Assembly (NCBI GenBank): GCA_963772645.1
Contig: CAVYYD010000012.1
Coordinates: forward strand, 31,046-95,045
DNA: 64,000 nt
Origin: DASSQJ01 sp963772645
Lineage (GTDB): Bacteria; Actinomycetota; Actinomycetes; Actinomycetales; Dermatophilaceae
Reading direction: 5' to 3'
The notes below the pieces were generated by a model. The model saw nothing but the letters and a program-made list of their open reading frames with translations, searched no databases and was not told where the DNA came from. Numbering within the stretch: the stretch's first letter is position 1; each line of letters opens with the position of its first letter. This document shows, one piece after another, positions 1-9,115 of this stretch. The translations under genes and the position numbers were made by a program.

Positions 1-524
1 TGGAGAAGCCCGGCAACCTCGGCGCCGTGCTGCGCACCGCCGACGCCGCGGGCGTGGCCGCCGTGCTCGCCGCCGACCCGACGACCGACTGGGGCAACCC
101 GAACGTCGTCCGTGCGAGCAAGGGCACGGTCTTCACCGTGCCGGTCGCGGCCGCCTCCACCGCCGAGGTGCTGGCCTGGCTGGCGCAGCACGGAATCCGG
201 CTCGTCGCCACCACGCCGGACACCGACGCACTGCACACCGACGTCGACTACCGCGGAGCGGTGGCGCTGGCCGTCGGTGCCGAGAAGCACGGGCTGACCG
301 CGTCGGTGCTCTCAGCCGCGGACGAGCGGGTCCGCATCCCGATGGCCGGCCGGGTCAACTCGCTCAACGCCTCCACCGCCGCGGCGGTGGTCGTCTACGA
401 GGCGGTCCGCCAGCGCACCGCCGGGACCCGTGTGGCCGGTGGGGCCGGTGGGGCGGCCGCCACCGGACCGGTCGCCGGCCCCGGGGGTGCGGTCGGGAGC
501 ACTCCCGGCCGTGTGCGACGATGA
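1..524 (+). CDS. TrmH-family (SpoU) RNA 2'-O-methyltransferase, 5' end outside window
   Basis: This is the C-terminal part of a SPOUT-class RNA ribose methyltransferase, which uses S-adenosylmethionine. The reading frame is already open at base 3 and begins EKPGNLGAVLRTADAAG, the conserved motif 1 (N-x-G-x-x-x-R-x-A) of the family. Later come the ALAVGAEKHGL segment (family motif 2, G-x-E-x-x-G) and RIPMAGRVNSLNASTAAAVV (motif 3, the knotted AdoMet site). A tail of about 40 Gly/Ala-rich residues follows the fold. The stop codon overlaps the ATG of the next gene (ATGA). The RNA target, rRNA or tRNA, cannot be told from this fragment. Confidence 0.9.
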   Translation, partial: EKPGNLGAVLRTADAAGVAAVLAADPTTDWGNPNVVRASKGTVFTVPVAAASTAEVLAWLAQHGIRLVATTPDTDALHTDVDYRGAVALAVGAEKHGLTASVLSAADERVRIPMAGRVNSLNASTAAAVVVYEAVRQRTAGTRVAGGAGGAAATGPVAGPGGAVGSTPGRVRR

Positions 525-1165
525 ACGCCATGCGAGTTGACCATGTCGTCTACGCCGCCGAGCACGACGGGGTGTTCGCCACGGCCGAACGCCTCGCGAA
601 GCTGATCGGCGTGACGCCGGTCGACGGGGGAGTGCACCCGCGCTTCGGGACGCGCAACGTCATCCTGCCCCTCGCGCACGAGCGCTACGTCGAGGTCGTC
701 GAGGTGCTCGAGCATCCCGCGGCCGACAAGGCGCCGTTCGGGCAGGTCGTCCGGGCACGCTCCGAGGCCGGCGGGGGCTGGCTCGGGTGGGTCGTCTGCG
801 TCGACGACATCCACGAGCAGGAGGACCGCCTCGGCCGCGAGGCGGTCGAGGGCAACCGGCACCGACCCGACGGGGTCGAGCTGCGGTGGAAGCAGATCGG
901 GGTCAAGGGCCTGCAGGCAGACCCGCAGCTGCCGTTCTTCATCGAGTGGGAGCCGGGCGCGCCGCATCCCTCGGCCGACGCCGACACCGAGGTGACCATC
1001 GAGTCGCTGCAGATCGCCGGCGACCCCGACCGGGTCCGCGAGTGGCTGGGCCTGCCCGTCGACTACACGTCCTCGGTCATCGAGTTCGTCTTCGTGGCGC
1101 CGCACGGCACGCCGGGGCTGATGTCGGTGACGTTCGAGACCCCGCACGGCGAGGTCACCGTCTGA
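521..1165 (+). CDS. VOC (glyoxalase-like domain) family protein
   Basis: A 214-residue protein opening with RVDHVVYAAEHDGVFATAER, typical of the glyoxalase_3-like (PF13468-type) branch of the vicinal oxygen chelate superfamily. The N-terminal HVVY, the central PHPRFGTRN-like region and a second beta-rich half ending in the FETPHG segment fit two VOC modules. These proteins usually bind a metal, but the substrate of this branch is unknown. The start overlaps the stop of the upstream methyltransferase gene, suggesting co-transcription. An in-frame ATG nine bases downstream (530) is an alternative start, since neither has a strong ribosome-binding site. Confidence 0.75.
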   Translation: MNAMRVDHVVYAAEHDGVFATAERLAKLIGVTPVDGGVHPRFGTRNVILPLAHERYVEVVEVLEHPAADKAPFGQVVRARSEAGGGWLGWVVCVDDIHEQEDRLGREAVEGNRHRPDGVELRWKQIGVKGLQADPQLPFFIEWEPGAPHPSADADTEVTIESLQIAGDPDRVREWLGLPVDYTSSVIEFVFVAPHGTPGLMSVTFETPHGEVTV

Positions 1166-1201
1166 CGCCCGCCCGGCCCGTCCCGCCGGTCCGGGGGAGG
1201 G

Positions 1202-3564
1202 TCAGGTCCGGCGCGTCCAGCGCCGCAGCCGCAGGCTGTTCGTCACGACGAGGACGCTGCTCATCGCCATCGCCGCGCCGGCGACCATCGGGCTGAGCAT
1301 CCCGGCCATCGCGAGCGGGATCGCCGCGATGTTGTAGCCGAAGGCCCAGCCGAGGTTCTGCCGGATGGTGCGCAGCGTCGCCCGGGACAGGGCGATGGCG
1401 TCGACGACCGCCGGGAGGTCCGCGCGCAGCAGGACGATGTCGGCGGCGTCGGCCGCGATGTCGGTCCCGGTCCCCATCGCGATGCCGAGGTCGGCCTGGA
1501 CCAGCGCCGCGGCGTCGTTGACGCCGTCGCCGACCATGGCCACCACCTTGCCGGAGGCCTGGAGCCGGGCGATCATCGCGTGCTTGTCCTGCGGGCGCAC
1601 GTCGGCGACGACTCGGCTCGCCGGGATGCCGACGTCGCGGGCGACCGAGAGCGCCGCCCGGTCGTGGTCGCCGGTGAGCAGGTAGGTGGGCAGCCCGGCA
1701 TCGGTGAGGTCCCGGATGGCCCGGGCCGAGCTGCGGCGCACCGTGTCGGCGACGGTGAGCGAGGCGTGGGCCCGTCCGTCCCAGCCGACCCAGACCGTCG
1801 TGCCGTCGACGGTCGGCCTGCTGATGTCGACCGGCACCTCGTCGAAGAGGTCGGCCCGGCCGACGGTGACGACGGTGTCCTTGACGCGCGCCCGCGCGCC
1901 GGCGCCCGGCAGCGACTCGAAGTCGGTGGCGGGGGGGACCTCGAGGCCGCGGGCCCGGGCCGCCCCCACGACCGCGGCGGCGACCGGGTGCTCGCTGCCG
2001 GCCTCGACGGCCGCGGCGGCACGCAGCGCCTGGTCCTTGGGCAGCCGGCCGGTCGTGGCGACGTCGACGAGGTTCATCTCGCCGGAGGTCACCGTGCCGG
2101 TCTTGTCGAGGACGACCGTGTCGATCCGGCGGGTGTCCTCGAGGACGTCGGCACCCTTGATGAGGATGCCGAGCCGCGCGCCGCGCCCGGTCCCCACGAG
2201 CAGGGCGGTGGGAGTGGCGAGCCCGAGGGCGCAGGGGCAGGCGATGACGAGCACGGCGATTCCGGTCCCCAGCGCCCGGGCGGGGTCGCCGGTCGCGACC
2301 CACCAGCCGGTGAAGGTGAGGGCGGCGAGGACGAGGACGACCGGGACGAAGACGGCCGAGACCCGGTCGGCGAGGCGTTGGACCGGGGCCTTGGACGTCT
2401 GGGCCCGCTCGACGAGCCGAGCGATGCCGGCCAGCGTCGTCTCCGAGCCGACCCGGCTGGCCTCGACCACGAGCCGCCCGGTGGTGTTGACGGTTCCCCC
2501 GGTGACCTCGTCCCCCGGCTCGACGTCGACCGGGACCGACTCGCCGGTGACGAGCGAGGCGTCGATCGCGCTCCGTCCCTCGAGCACGACCCCGTCGGTG
2601 GCGACCTTCTCGCCGGGACGGACGACGAACCGGTCGCCGACGCCGAGCCGGTCGACGGGCACCCGCTGCTCGGTGCCGGCGCCGGTGACCGGGTCCACGC
2701 GCAGGACCGCCGCATCCTTGGCGCCCAGGGTGAGCAGCCCACGGAGCGAGTCGCGGGTCCGGTCGGTGGCACGGGCCTCCATCCACCGGCCGATGAGCAG
2801 GAAGGTGGTCACGACGGTCGCGGACTCGAACCAGAGGTGCTCGCCACCGCCCATGCCCGTGGCGGCGCTCCCTCTCAGGACCACCACGAGCGAGGAGAGG
2901 TAGGCGGCCAGGACCCCGAGCGAGACGAGGGTGTCCATCGTCGACGCACCGTGCCGGGCGTTGAGCGCGGCGGCCCGGTGGAACGGCCAGCCGGCCCAGG
3001 CGACGACCGGGGTGGCCAGGACCAGCTGGACCCACGGCTCGTTCGGCAGGTCCAGGCCCGGCCACATCGCGATGACGACGAGGGGGACGGTGAGGACGGC
3101 GGCCACGGCGGCGCGGCGGCGCAGGTCGTCCTGGCGGGCGACCTGGTGGTGGGCGCTCGCAGCGGCGGCCCGGTCGGCCGCGGCGGCAGCGCCGTCGGCC
3201 GCGTCCGCGGCGCCGGCGGGAGGTGCCGACCCGGCGTCGGCCCCCGGCGCGCCGGTGGCCCCGGGGCCGCCCCGTCCGGCTCGCCGGCCGGGGCCGGCAC
3301 GCGTGGTACGGGCGGGGCGCCGTCGCCGAGGACCTCGGCGCCGTAGCCGGTCCGGCGCACCGTGCGCAGCAGGTCATCGACGGTGACCGCGCCGGAGTAG
3401 CGGACCGTGGCCTTCTCGGTGGCGAGGTTGACCACGGCGTCGACACCGTCGAGCTTGCCGAGCTTGCGTTCGATCCGGGCCGAGCACGAGGCGCAGGTCA
3501 TCCCGGAGATCGCGAGGTCGACCTCGTGGACCTCGTCGGTGTGGTGGTCGGTGGTCTGGGTCAT
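1202..3564 (-). CDS. copA: Copper-translocating P1B-type ATPase CopA (frame broken in linker)
   Basis: A heavy-metal P-type ATPase that exports Cu(I) across the cytoplasmic membrane. The first frame (from 3564) encodes an N-terminal HMA domain with GMTCASC at residues 21-27. The second (open from upstream of 3106 to 1202) encodes the membrane and catalytic part: the TGES actuator loop, the Cu-selective ACPCALGLATPTA membrane motif, the phosphorylation site DKTGTVT, an SEHPVAAAV nucleotide-site HP motif, and the hinge VGDGVNDAAAL. The two parts are joined by an Ala/Pro/Gly linker. Reading on at -1 from about 3259-3265 restores one continuous protein of normal CopA size. The junction is a G4 run, so either a one-base under-call or -1 frameshifting could explain it. 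It lies 9 bases downstream of csoR, forming a csoR-copA operon under copper control. Confidence 0.9.
3259..3265 (-). other. Candidate -1 slippery heptamer in copA
   Basis: Read on the minus strand in the frame of the HMA domain, these bases are C CCG GGG, which fits the X XXY YYZ pattern for -1 ribosomal slippage. Slipping back one base here moves exactly into the frame of the ATPase body. A missing G in the same run would give the same result, and other genes in the window show similar indels, so the heptamer may be coincidental. Confidence 0.25.
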
Positions 3565-3573
3565 CGCTGCTCC

Positions 3574-3885
3574 TCAGCTGCGGACGAGTCGGGCGATGGT
3601 GGCCTGCACCTCGGCGACCTTCTCGGCGGCCGCCTCGTCGGACTCCCGGGCCGCCTCGACCACGCAGTGGGCGATGTGGTCGTCGAGCAGGCCGAGGCTG
3701 ACCGCCTGCAGGGCCCGGGTCACGGCGCTCACCTGGGTGAGGACGTCGATGCAGTAGGTGTCGCTCTCCACCATCCGGGCGATGCCGCGGACCTGTCCCT
3801 CGATCCGGCGCAGCCTCTTGAGGTGGGCGTCCTTGGTGTCGGAGTAGCCCGGGGTGGCATGGTGGGTCTCGCTCGTCACGGCCAT
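3574..3885 (-). CDS. csoR: CsoR-family copper-sensing transcriptional repressor
   Basis: A 103-residue all-helical metal-sensing repressor (DUF156/CsoR family). The conserved RLRRIEGQVRGIARMVE segment lies at residues 24-40. The Cu(I) ligands have the exact C-x24-H-x3-C spacing of CsoR: Cys45, His70, Cys74 (Cys36/His61/Cys65 in M. tuberculosis). The ATG at 3885 is chosen because it sits 9 bases from a palindromic operator, and the frame upstream of it would cross that operator. It precedes copA by 9 bases, so it probably represses its own operon until copper binds. RcnR or FrmR specificity is unlikely given the ligand set and the neighbour. Confidence 0.93.
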   Translation of the reverse strand: MAVTSETHHATPGYSDTKDAHLKRLRRIEGQVRGIARMVESDTYCIDVLTQVSAVTRALQAVSLGLLDDHIAHCVVEAARESDEAAAEKVAEVQATIARLVRS

Positions 3886-3894
3886 GGCAGGAGT

Positions 3895-3911
3895 ATACCC
3901 CGGTGGGGTAT
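3895..3911. promoter_or_regulatory. CsoR operator (copper box) of csoR-copA
   Basis: A perfect inverted repeat ATACCCC-GGT-GGGGTAT directly upstream of csoR. It matches the known CsoR operator pattern of C-run and G-run half-sites flanked by TA. It presumably overlaps the csoR promoter, so binding would block the csoR-copA transcript. Confidence 0.85.
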
Positions 3912-3935
3912 GGCGCATGACCGCCGCCCCTCGGG

Positions 3936-3979
3936 TCGGGTGCCGAGGTGGCTGCCCGGGCGACCGCCGGGGCACCCGA
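3936..3979 (-). repeat. 44-bp dispersed palindromic repeat, copy 1
   Basis: A 44-bp element with ends TCGGGTGC and GCACCCGA, lying between the csoR operator and the end of purB. Its reverse complement matches the copies at 50341-50384 and 52145-52188, sharing the core TCGCC-(C/G)-GGGCAGCCACCT found in copy 3. Only the outer arms and part of the stem pair here. Confidence 0.7.
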
Positions 3980-3993
3980 CCCGGGTGCGGGCG

Positions 3994-5454
3994 CTACGGC
4001 AGGTGGTCGACGAGCTCGGCGGCCAGGCCCACGTAGCCCGGCGGGGTCAGCGCGGCCAGCCGCTGCTCGACCTCGGGCGGCAGCCCGAGGCCCCGGACGA
4101 AGGCGACGAGGTCGTCGCGCCCGATCCGCCGCCCGCGGGTCAGCTCCTTGAGCCGCTCGTAGGGCTCGTCCATGCCGGGCAGGCCCTGCGCGGCGAGCGC
4201 CCGCATCGCGGACTGCACGGCCTCGCCGAGCACCTCCCAGTTGGCGTCGAGGTCGGCGGCCATCGCCTCGGGGACCGCGTCGAGGCCGGCCAGCCCGCGC
4301 TGGGCGTTGTCGATGGCCAGGATGCTGTGGCCGAGTGCCGACCCGATGTTGCGCTGCATCGAGGAGTCGGTGAGGTCACGCTGGAGCCTGCTCTGGACGA
4401 GGGTGGCCGAGAGCACGTCGAGCAGCGCGTTGGACACCTCGAGGTTGGCCTCGGCGTTCTCGAACCGGATCGGGTTGACCTTGTGCGGCATCGTCGAGGA
4501 ACCGACCGTGCCCTGGCCGCGGACCTGGGCGAAGTACCCCATCGAGATGTACGACCACACGTCCGTGCACATGTTGTGCAGCACCCGGTTGAAGCGCGCG
4601 ATGTCGGCGTAGAGCTCGGCCTGCCAGTCGTGGCTCTCGATCTGGGTCGTCAGCGGGTTCCAGGTCAGCCCGAGGTGCTCGACGAACGCGCGGCTGACGT
4701 CCTGCCAGTCCACCGCGGGCACCGCCGCGAGATGCGCACCGTAGGTCCCGGTGGCCCCGTTGAGCTTGCCGAGGTACTCGGCGTCATCGACCCGCGCGAG
4801 CTGGCGGCGCATCCGCCAGGCGAGGACGGCCAGCTCCTTGCCCATCGTCGTCGGGGTGGCCGGCTGGCCGTGGGTGTGTGCGAGCAACGGGACGTCGCGC
4901 AGCTCGCGGGCCATCGCGGAGAGCCCGTCGACGAGGGCGCTCGCCCGGGGCAGCCACACCCGCTGCACGGCGCCCTTGACCATGACGGCGTAGGAGAGGT
5001 TGTTGATGTCCTCGCTCGTGCAGGCGAAGTGGACGAGCTCGGCGAGCCCGGCGTCCTCGTCGGCCGGGGCCAGGGCGCGCAGCCGGGTCCTGAGGAAGTA
5101 CTCGACGGCCTTGACGTCGTGCTGGGTGACCCGTTCGGTCGCCGCGAGCTCCTCGATCTCGTCCGGGCCGAAGGTCGTGACGACCCCGCGGAGGGCGGCC
5201 TGCTCGGCGGCGGTCAGCCGGCGCACCCCCGGGACCACCTGGCGTTCGGTGAGGTGGATGAGCCACTCGACCTCGACGTGCACCCGCGCCCGGTTGAGGG
5301 CGGGCTCGGAGAGGTGGTCGACGAGGGGGGCGACGACACCGCGGTACCGACCGTCGAGGGCGCCGAGCGCGATCGGCGGGGTGGCGTCGGCGAGGCTCGC
5401 GGCTCCCTCGAGCCCGGAGGCGTGGTGCCGCTCGGCGTCGGTCGTGCTGGCCAT
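3994..5454 (-). CDS. purB: Adenylosuccinate lyase
   Basis: PurB cleaves adenylosuccinate to AMP and SAICAR to AICAR, releasing fumarate, at two steps of purine synthesis. The 486-residue protein has the N-terminal ALGALDGRYRGVVAPL typical of the E. coli-type enzyme, the TSEDINNLSYAVM and HTHGQPATPTTMGKE active-site regions, and the family signature GSSTMPHKVNPIRFENAE with its catalytic flexible loop. The start at 5454 is set by GGGAGG nine bases upstream; an ATG at 5463 has no spacer from that site. It is a stand-alone gene on the minus strand, 34 bases downstream of a phosphatase gene. Confidence 0.95.
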   Translation of the reverse strand: MASTTDAERHHASGLEGAASLADATPPIALGALDGRYRGVVAPLVDHLSEPALNRARVHVEVEWLIHLTERQVVPGVRRLTAAEQAALRGVVTTFGPDEIEELAATERVTQHDVKAVEYFLRTRLRALAPADEDAGLAELVHFACTSEDINNLSYAVMVKGAVQRVWLPRASALVDGLSAMARELRDVPLLAHTHGQPATPTTMGKELAVLAWRMRRQLARVDDAEYLGKLNGATGTYGAHLAAVPAVDWQDVSRAFVEHLGLTWNPLTTQIESHDWQAELYADIARFNRVLHNMCTDVWSYISMGYFAQVRGQGTVGSSTMPHKVNPIRFENAEANLEVSNALLDVLSATLVQSRLQRDLTDSSMQRNIGSALGHSILAIDNAQRGLAGLDAVPEAMAADLDANWEVLGEAVQSAMRALAAQGLPGMDEPYERLKELTRGRRIGRDDLVAFVRGLGLPPEVEQRLAALTPPGYVGLAAELVDHLP

Positions 5455-5488
5455 GGGCTCCATCCTCCCAGAGCGGACCCGGCGGGGT

Positions 5489-6007
5489 TCAGCCGCCGTC
5501 GAGCTCGCGCCGCAGGTGCGCCAGGATGCCGGGGACCGCCGCGACGATCTCGTCGTGGGTCCGGTCGTAGTCGGGGTCGGTGCCGTACCAGGGGTCGTCC
5601 ATGCCGAGGTCCCCCGAGGCGACCGCGTCCGGGTCGAAGGAGCGCAGCAGCCGGATCCGCTCGGCCTCCTCACCGTCGCGGGCCAGCCGCTCGAGGCGGT
5701 CCGCGTGCGGGTGGTCCGCGGCGAGGACGAGGTCGACGTCGTCGAACCAGTCGCGCCGGAACTGCCGGGCCCGGTGCTGGTCCCAGCCGAGGTCGCGGTG
5801 CCCGTGGCGCTCCAGCGCCGCGCGGGTGCGGCGGTGCATCGGGTTCCCCAGCTCCTCGGTGGAGGTCCCCGCGGAGTCGACCGCGACCCGGTCGTCGAGG
5901 CCGGCGTCCTCGAGCGCCTCGCGCAGGATGTACTCGGCCATCGGGGAGCGGCAGATGTTGCCGTGGCAGACGACGGTGACGCGGTACGGGCGGTCGGTGG
6001 CGGTCAT
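5489..6007 (-). CDS. Low-molecular-weight protein-tyrosine-phosphatase
   Basis: A cytosolic phosphatase of the LMW-PTP family, 172 residues. The P-loop C-x5-R is CHGNICR at residues 14-20 followed by SPMAE, and the general-acid loop is DDPWYG near the C-terminus. The GTSTEELGNPMHRRT segment is the usual second conserved block. The ATG at 6007 gives a normal N-terminus leading directly into RVTVVCHGNICRS. In actinomycetes such enzymes (PtpA-like) dephosphorylate protein tyrosine. No partner kinase or exopolysaccharide gene is adjacent, so the substrate is open. Confidence 0.92.
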   Translation of the reverse strand: MTATDRPYRVTVVCHGNICRSPMAEYILREALEDAGLDDRVAVDSAGTSTEELGNPMHRRTRAALERHGHRDLGWDQHRARQFRRDWFDDVDLVLAADHPHADRLERLARDGEEAERIRLLRSFDPDAVASGDLGMDDPWYGTDPDYDRTHDEIVAAVPGILAHLRRELDGG

Positions 6008-6103
6008 GCCACCATCCTCGCAACCCGTCCGCCCCCGGTGTCGCGGCACCTCGTGCGACCCGTGCAACCGCACGAGGTGGCGGCCCGATGGGCGGCGGCC
6101 CGG

Positions 6104-6739
6104 TCAGGCCCCGTGTCGGCCGAGGCCGGCAGCCCGTCCCAGGGCGACCGCCTCCTCCCGGGTGCCGACGCCGAGCTTCCCCAGCATCACCGAGAGCCGG
6201 TTGCGCACGGTCTTCGGGGCGATGAAGAGCCGGCTCGCCACCTGCGAGGTGGGCAGCCCCTGGACGAGGAGCTCGAGGATCTCCAGCTCGCGGCTGTCGA
6301 GGGCGGCCAGCGCACCGGTCCGGGGGGCGGTCGCGGCTGCGGCGACGACCGGCGCCGTGGCCCCACGGCCGAGGACCAGCGTCCCCCGGGCCGCGGAGTG
6401 GACGGCCGCGAGCACGGCCTCGGGATCGGAGTCCTTGAGCAGGTAGCCGTCGAGTCCCGAGCCCAGGCTGCGCATGACGGCGTCGTCGTCCGCGTGCATC
6501 GTGAGGACGACGACCCGTACCCCCGGCCACCGGTGCTTCAGGGCCACGCCGAGCTCGATGCCGTCACCGTCGGGGAGGCGCAGGTCGACGACCGCCACGT
6601 CCGCCTCCTCCGGCACCGCGAGGGCCTCGGCGACGCTGGTCGCGGTGGCGACGAGCTCGAGGCCCGGCTCGGACTCGACGAGCGCGCCGAGGCCCGACAG
6701 GACGACGGGGTGGTCGTCCACGACGAGGACCCGGGTCAT
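6104..6739 (-). CDS. NarL/LuxR-family response regulator
   Basis: A two-domain response regulator of 211 residues. The receiver domain has the acidic pair VVDDHP at residues 7-11, the phosphoacceptor Asp52 in VVDLRLPDGDG, and the conserved Lys in GYLLKDSD. The C-terminal LuxR helix-turn-helix reads SRELEILELLVQGLPTSQVA and APKTVRNRLSVMLGKLGV. Its ATG overlaps the stop of the sensor kinase gene by four bases (6736-6739), so the two are translationally coupled and form a cognate pair. Target genes are unknown; the divergent membrane protein at 8614 is the nearest candidate. Confidence 0.93.
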   Translation of the reverse strand: MTRVLVVDDHPVVLSGLGALVESEPGLELVATATSVAEALAVPEEADVAVVDLRLPDGDGIELGVALKHRWPGVRVVVLTMHADDDAVMRSLGSGLDGYLLKDSDPEAVLAAVHSAARGTLVLGRGATAPVVAAAATAPRTGALAALDSRELEILELLVQGLPTSQVASRLFIAPKTVRNRLSVMLGKLGVGTREEAVALGRAAGLGRHGA

Positions 6740-8436
6740 GCCGTGCCCACCGGGATCGCGACGTGCAGGTGGACGCCCACGGGGTCGTCCGACGTGACGT
6801 CGAGCCGGCCGCCGAGCTGCTCGGCCCGGCGGCGCAGCGAGGTCAGCCCGACGCCGGCCACGATCGGTCCGCCGGCCCCGTCGTCCCGCACGTCGACCTC
6901 GACGCACGTCTCGCTCGTGCGGACGCCGACCGTGACCCGGTGCGGGCGCCCGTGGCGGAGGGCGTTCGTGACCCCCTCGGCCACGCAGCGGTAGACGGCG
7001 ACCGCGGTCTCCGGGGCGGGCTCGGTGTCGAGCCGGAGGTGCAGGTTGATGGGGAGGCCGTCGTCCCCGAGCCCGGCCACCAGGTCCTCGAGGGCCCCGC
7101 CGAGGTCCACCCCGCGCAGGGCCGACGGCGTCAGGTCGGACACGACCCGTCGCAGGTCCTCGCGGGCGTCGGCGAGCTGGCCGGCCAGCGCCTCCAGCAC
7201 GGGTGTCGGCTGCCGACGCAGCTCGGCCTGCACGCGCATGCTCATCCCGGCCAGGACGGGCCCGAGCCCGTCGTGGAGGTCGCCGAGGATGCGACCGCGC
7301 TCGGCCTCGCGCTCCCTCGCGACGTCGCGGCGGGCCTGCTCGGCCTCGACCGCCAGCCCGACCGCACGGGTCATCAGCGCCACGGTGGGGCGCAGCTGGG
7401 CGACCACCCGCTCCTGCCGCGGCTCGGGTCCCTCGACGTGACGCGGCAGGAGCAGGAGGGTCCCGACGGTCTCACCGCCGACCAGCAGCTCATCGGCGGT
7501 CCATCCCGGCGGGGTCTCGGGGGCGTCCGCGCCCAGCACCAGCCTCGCGCGGGAGTGCCCGCTGGCCGCCGCGATCATCGTTGCGGCCCGCTCGAGCAGC
7601 GCGCGCGGGTCCGCGTCGGCGTGCAGGTCCTCGGTGATGGCGGCGACGTCGTCCGCCGGCAGGGCACCGGTTCCGTAGCGACGTTCGAGGACCGCTCGGC
7701 GCAGCCGCAGCGCGAGCGGCCAGGCCAGGGCGGCCGTGAGCACGGCGGCGAAGACGGCCGAGGCATCGGGCAGGGGCAACGCGGCCCGGGCCACGAGGGC
7801 GCGCACGGCCGCCCCCGCGCCGGCCCCCACGGCCGCGGCCAGGAGCACCGTACCGAGGTCGACGAGTGGCTCGGCGACGGGGCGGAACTCGCTCGAGGTC
7901 TCCAGCCGGAGCAGCAGGCCCGCGAGCCCACACAGCCCGAGGGTCGTCACCAGGCCGAGGGTGCGCGAGGACGCGGTCAGCGACACCGCGCCGATCACGG
8001 CGGTGAGCAGCGCCGACCACACGGTCACCCACACCAGGCGCCGACGCGACATCCGGTCCGGGGCGAAGCCCACGGCCCAGGCGACGCCGGCCACCGCCAG
8101 GAGCACGAGCGTGACGTCCCCGCGCCGAGCGATCGACTCCAGGCGTTGCCACGTCCCGGCGCCGGCGCCGAGGAGCGCGGCAGCGCCCAGGAGGACCACC
8201 GGCACCGACGCGAGGACGGCGAGCACCCGACCGAGGCGGGAGCCCGGACGGCGGTCGAGGAGGACGGCGGCGACGACCCCGAGGGCCGGCCAGCCGACGA
8301 GGTAGAGCGCGCCGGTGGGGATGGTGTCCAGGCCGAACGCGGGTACCAGGGGGACGGCGCCGATGGCCGTGGCGGCCGCGGCGAGCGCCACCCCGCGGAG
8401 GATGCGGGGCCGTTCCGGGATCGCCGTGCCGCCCAT
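6736..8436 (-). CDS. Sensor histidine kinase (HisKA_3 type), integral membrane
   Basis: A 566-residue membrane histidine kinase, partner of the response regulator that overlaps its 3' end. The N-terminal half has about eight or nine hydrophobic segments, including the GVALAAAATAIGAVPLVPAF region, with no recognisable extracellular sensor domain. A GAF-like cytoplasmic region follows. The dimerisation/phosphoacceptor helix contains GRILGDLHDGLGPVLAGMSM, with the conserved His in LHDGLGP, and the HATPase domain ends with DVRDDGAGG and a GLTSLRRRAEQLGG G-box. The signal sensed cannot be read from sequence. Confidence 0.92.
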   Translation of the reverse strand: MGGTAIPERPRILRGVALAAAATAIGAVPLVPAFGLDTIPTGALYLVGWPALGVVAAVLLDRRPGSRLGRVLAVLASVPVVLLGAAALLGAGAGTWQRLESIARRGDVTLVLLAVAGVAWAVGFAPDRMSRRRLVWVTVWSALLTAVIGAVSLTASSRTLGLVTTLGLCGLAGLLLRLETSSEFRPVAEPLVDLGTVLLAAAVGAGAGAAVRALVARAALPLPDASAVFAAVLTAALAWPLALRLRRAVLERRYGTGALPADDVAAITEDLHADADPRALLERAATMIAAASGHSRARLVLGADAPETPPGWTADELLVGGETVGTLLLLPRHVEGPEPRQERVVAQLRPTVALMTRAVGLAVEAEQARRDVAREREAERGRILGDLHDGLGPVLAGMSMRVQAELRRQPTPVLEALAGQLADAREDLRRVVSDLTPSALRGVDLGGALEDLVAGLGDDGLPINLHLRLDTEPAPETAVAVYRCVAEGVTNALRHGRPHRVTVGVRTSETCVEVDVRDDGAGGPIVAGVGLTSLRRRAEQLGGRLDVTSDDPVGVHLHVAIPVGTA

Positions 8437-8613
8437 GGAGGTCCATGATGTTCCTCGCAGGCGTCGGCGTCACCACCCCGGGCCGACGCCGGGACGTTCC
8501 CGGGACGACTCGGGTGGGCGCGGGACACTGGTGGCCTCGACCGCGGGACGCGCAGGTCAGCACGGTGGCTGGCGTGCCCCGGACCGGCCGGGGCCCGGCA
8601 CGGAGGTCAGCAG

Positions 8614-9111
8614 ATGTCCAGCACCACCACAACGTCGTCGTCGTCGACCGACCGCCGGGGCCTCCCGGGCCCGGTGCTCGTCGTCGGAGCCTTTCTCCTG
8701 TCGACGGTCGTCAACATCCTCTTCCACGTGTGGGAGATCCTCTTCACCGGCCACGACCCGTACGCCCCCGACGGCCCGGTCGCGAGCATCGAGGGCGTCG
8801 CCCTCTTCGGCGGGATCGCGCTGGTCCTCGCGCTCGCGATCGCGATCCCCTGCGCCGCGGACACCGGCCGGGCGCGCACCGGTGCCGTCGTCCTGGGCAT
8901 CCTGACGATCGTCTCGCTCGCCGTGTTCTGGTCGGGGGCCCCGGCCACGCTCGGAGCCGCGGCGGCGTGGCTCGGGGGGTTCGGCCGCGGTGCCGCTCAG
9001 CAGACGGGGGTCGCGCGGGGCTTCGGCGTCGTCGGCCTCGTGCTCGCCGTCCTCACGATCGTCGTCCAGCTGGTCGGCCCGGTCGCGGCCGGCCTCATGG
9101 GGTCCGCCTGA
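8614..9111 (+). CDS. Four-helix integral membrane protein of unknown function
   Basis: A 165-residue protein with a Ser/Thr-rich start, then hydrophobic helices at about residues 20-45, 62-83, 88-107 and 138-160. A short Gly/Ala-rich loop contains GGFGRGAAQQTG. I do not recognise the family. The start is supported by GGAGG seven to eleven bases upstream. It is divergent from the sensor kinase gene with about 175 bp between them, so it may be a target of that two-component system. It converges on bioD, leaving only four bases between the stops. Confidence 0.65.
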   Translation: MSSTTTTSSSSTDRRGLPGPVLVVGAFLLSTVVNILFHVWEILFTGHDPYAPDGPVASIEGVALFGGIALVLALAIAIPCAADTGRARTGAVVLGILTIVSLAVFWSGAPATLGAAAAWLGGFGRGAAQQTGVARGFGVVGLVLAVLTIVVQLVGPVAAGLMGSA

Positions 9112-9115
9112 CGCC

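Noticed and set aside
6104..8436. A kinase/regulator pair controlling the biotin or purB genes
   Set aside because: No shared palindrome or promoter arrangement links them. The only divergent neighbour is an unknown membrane protein, so no target is claimed.
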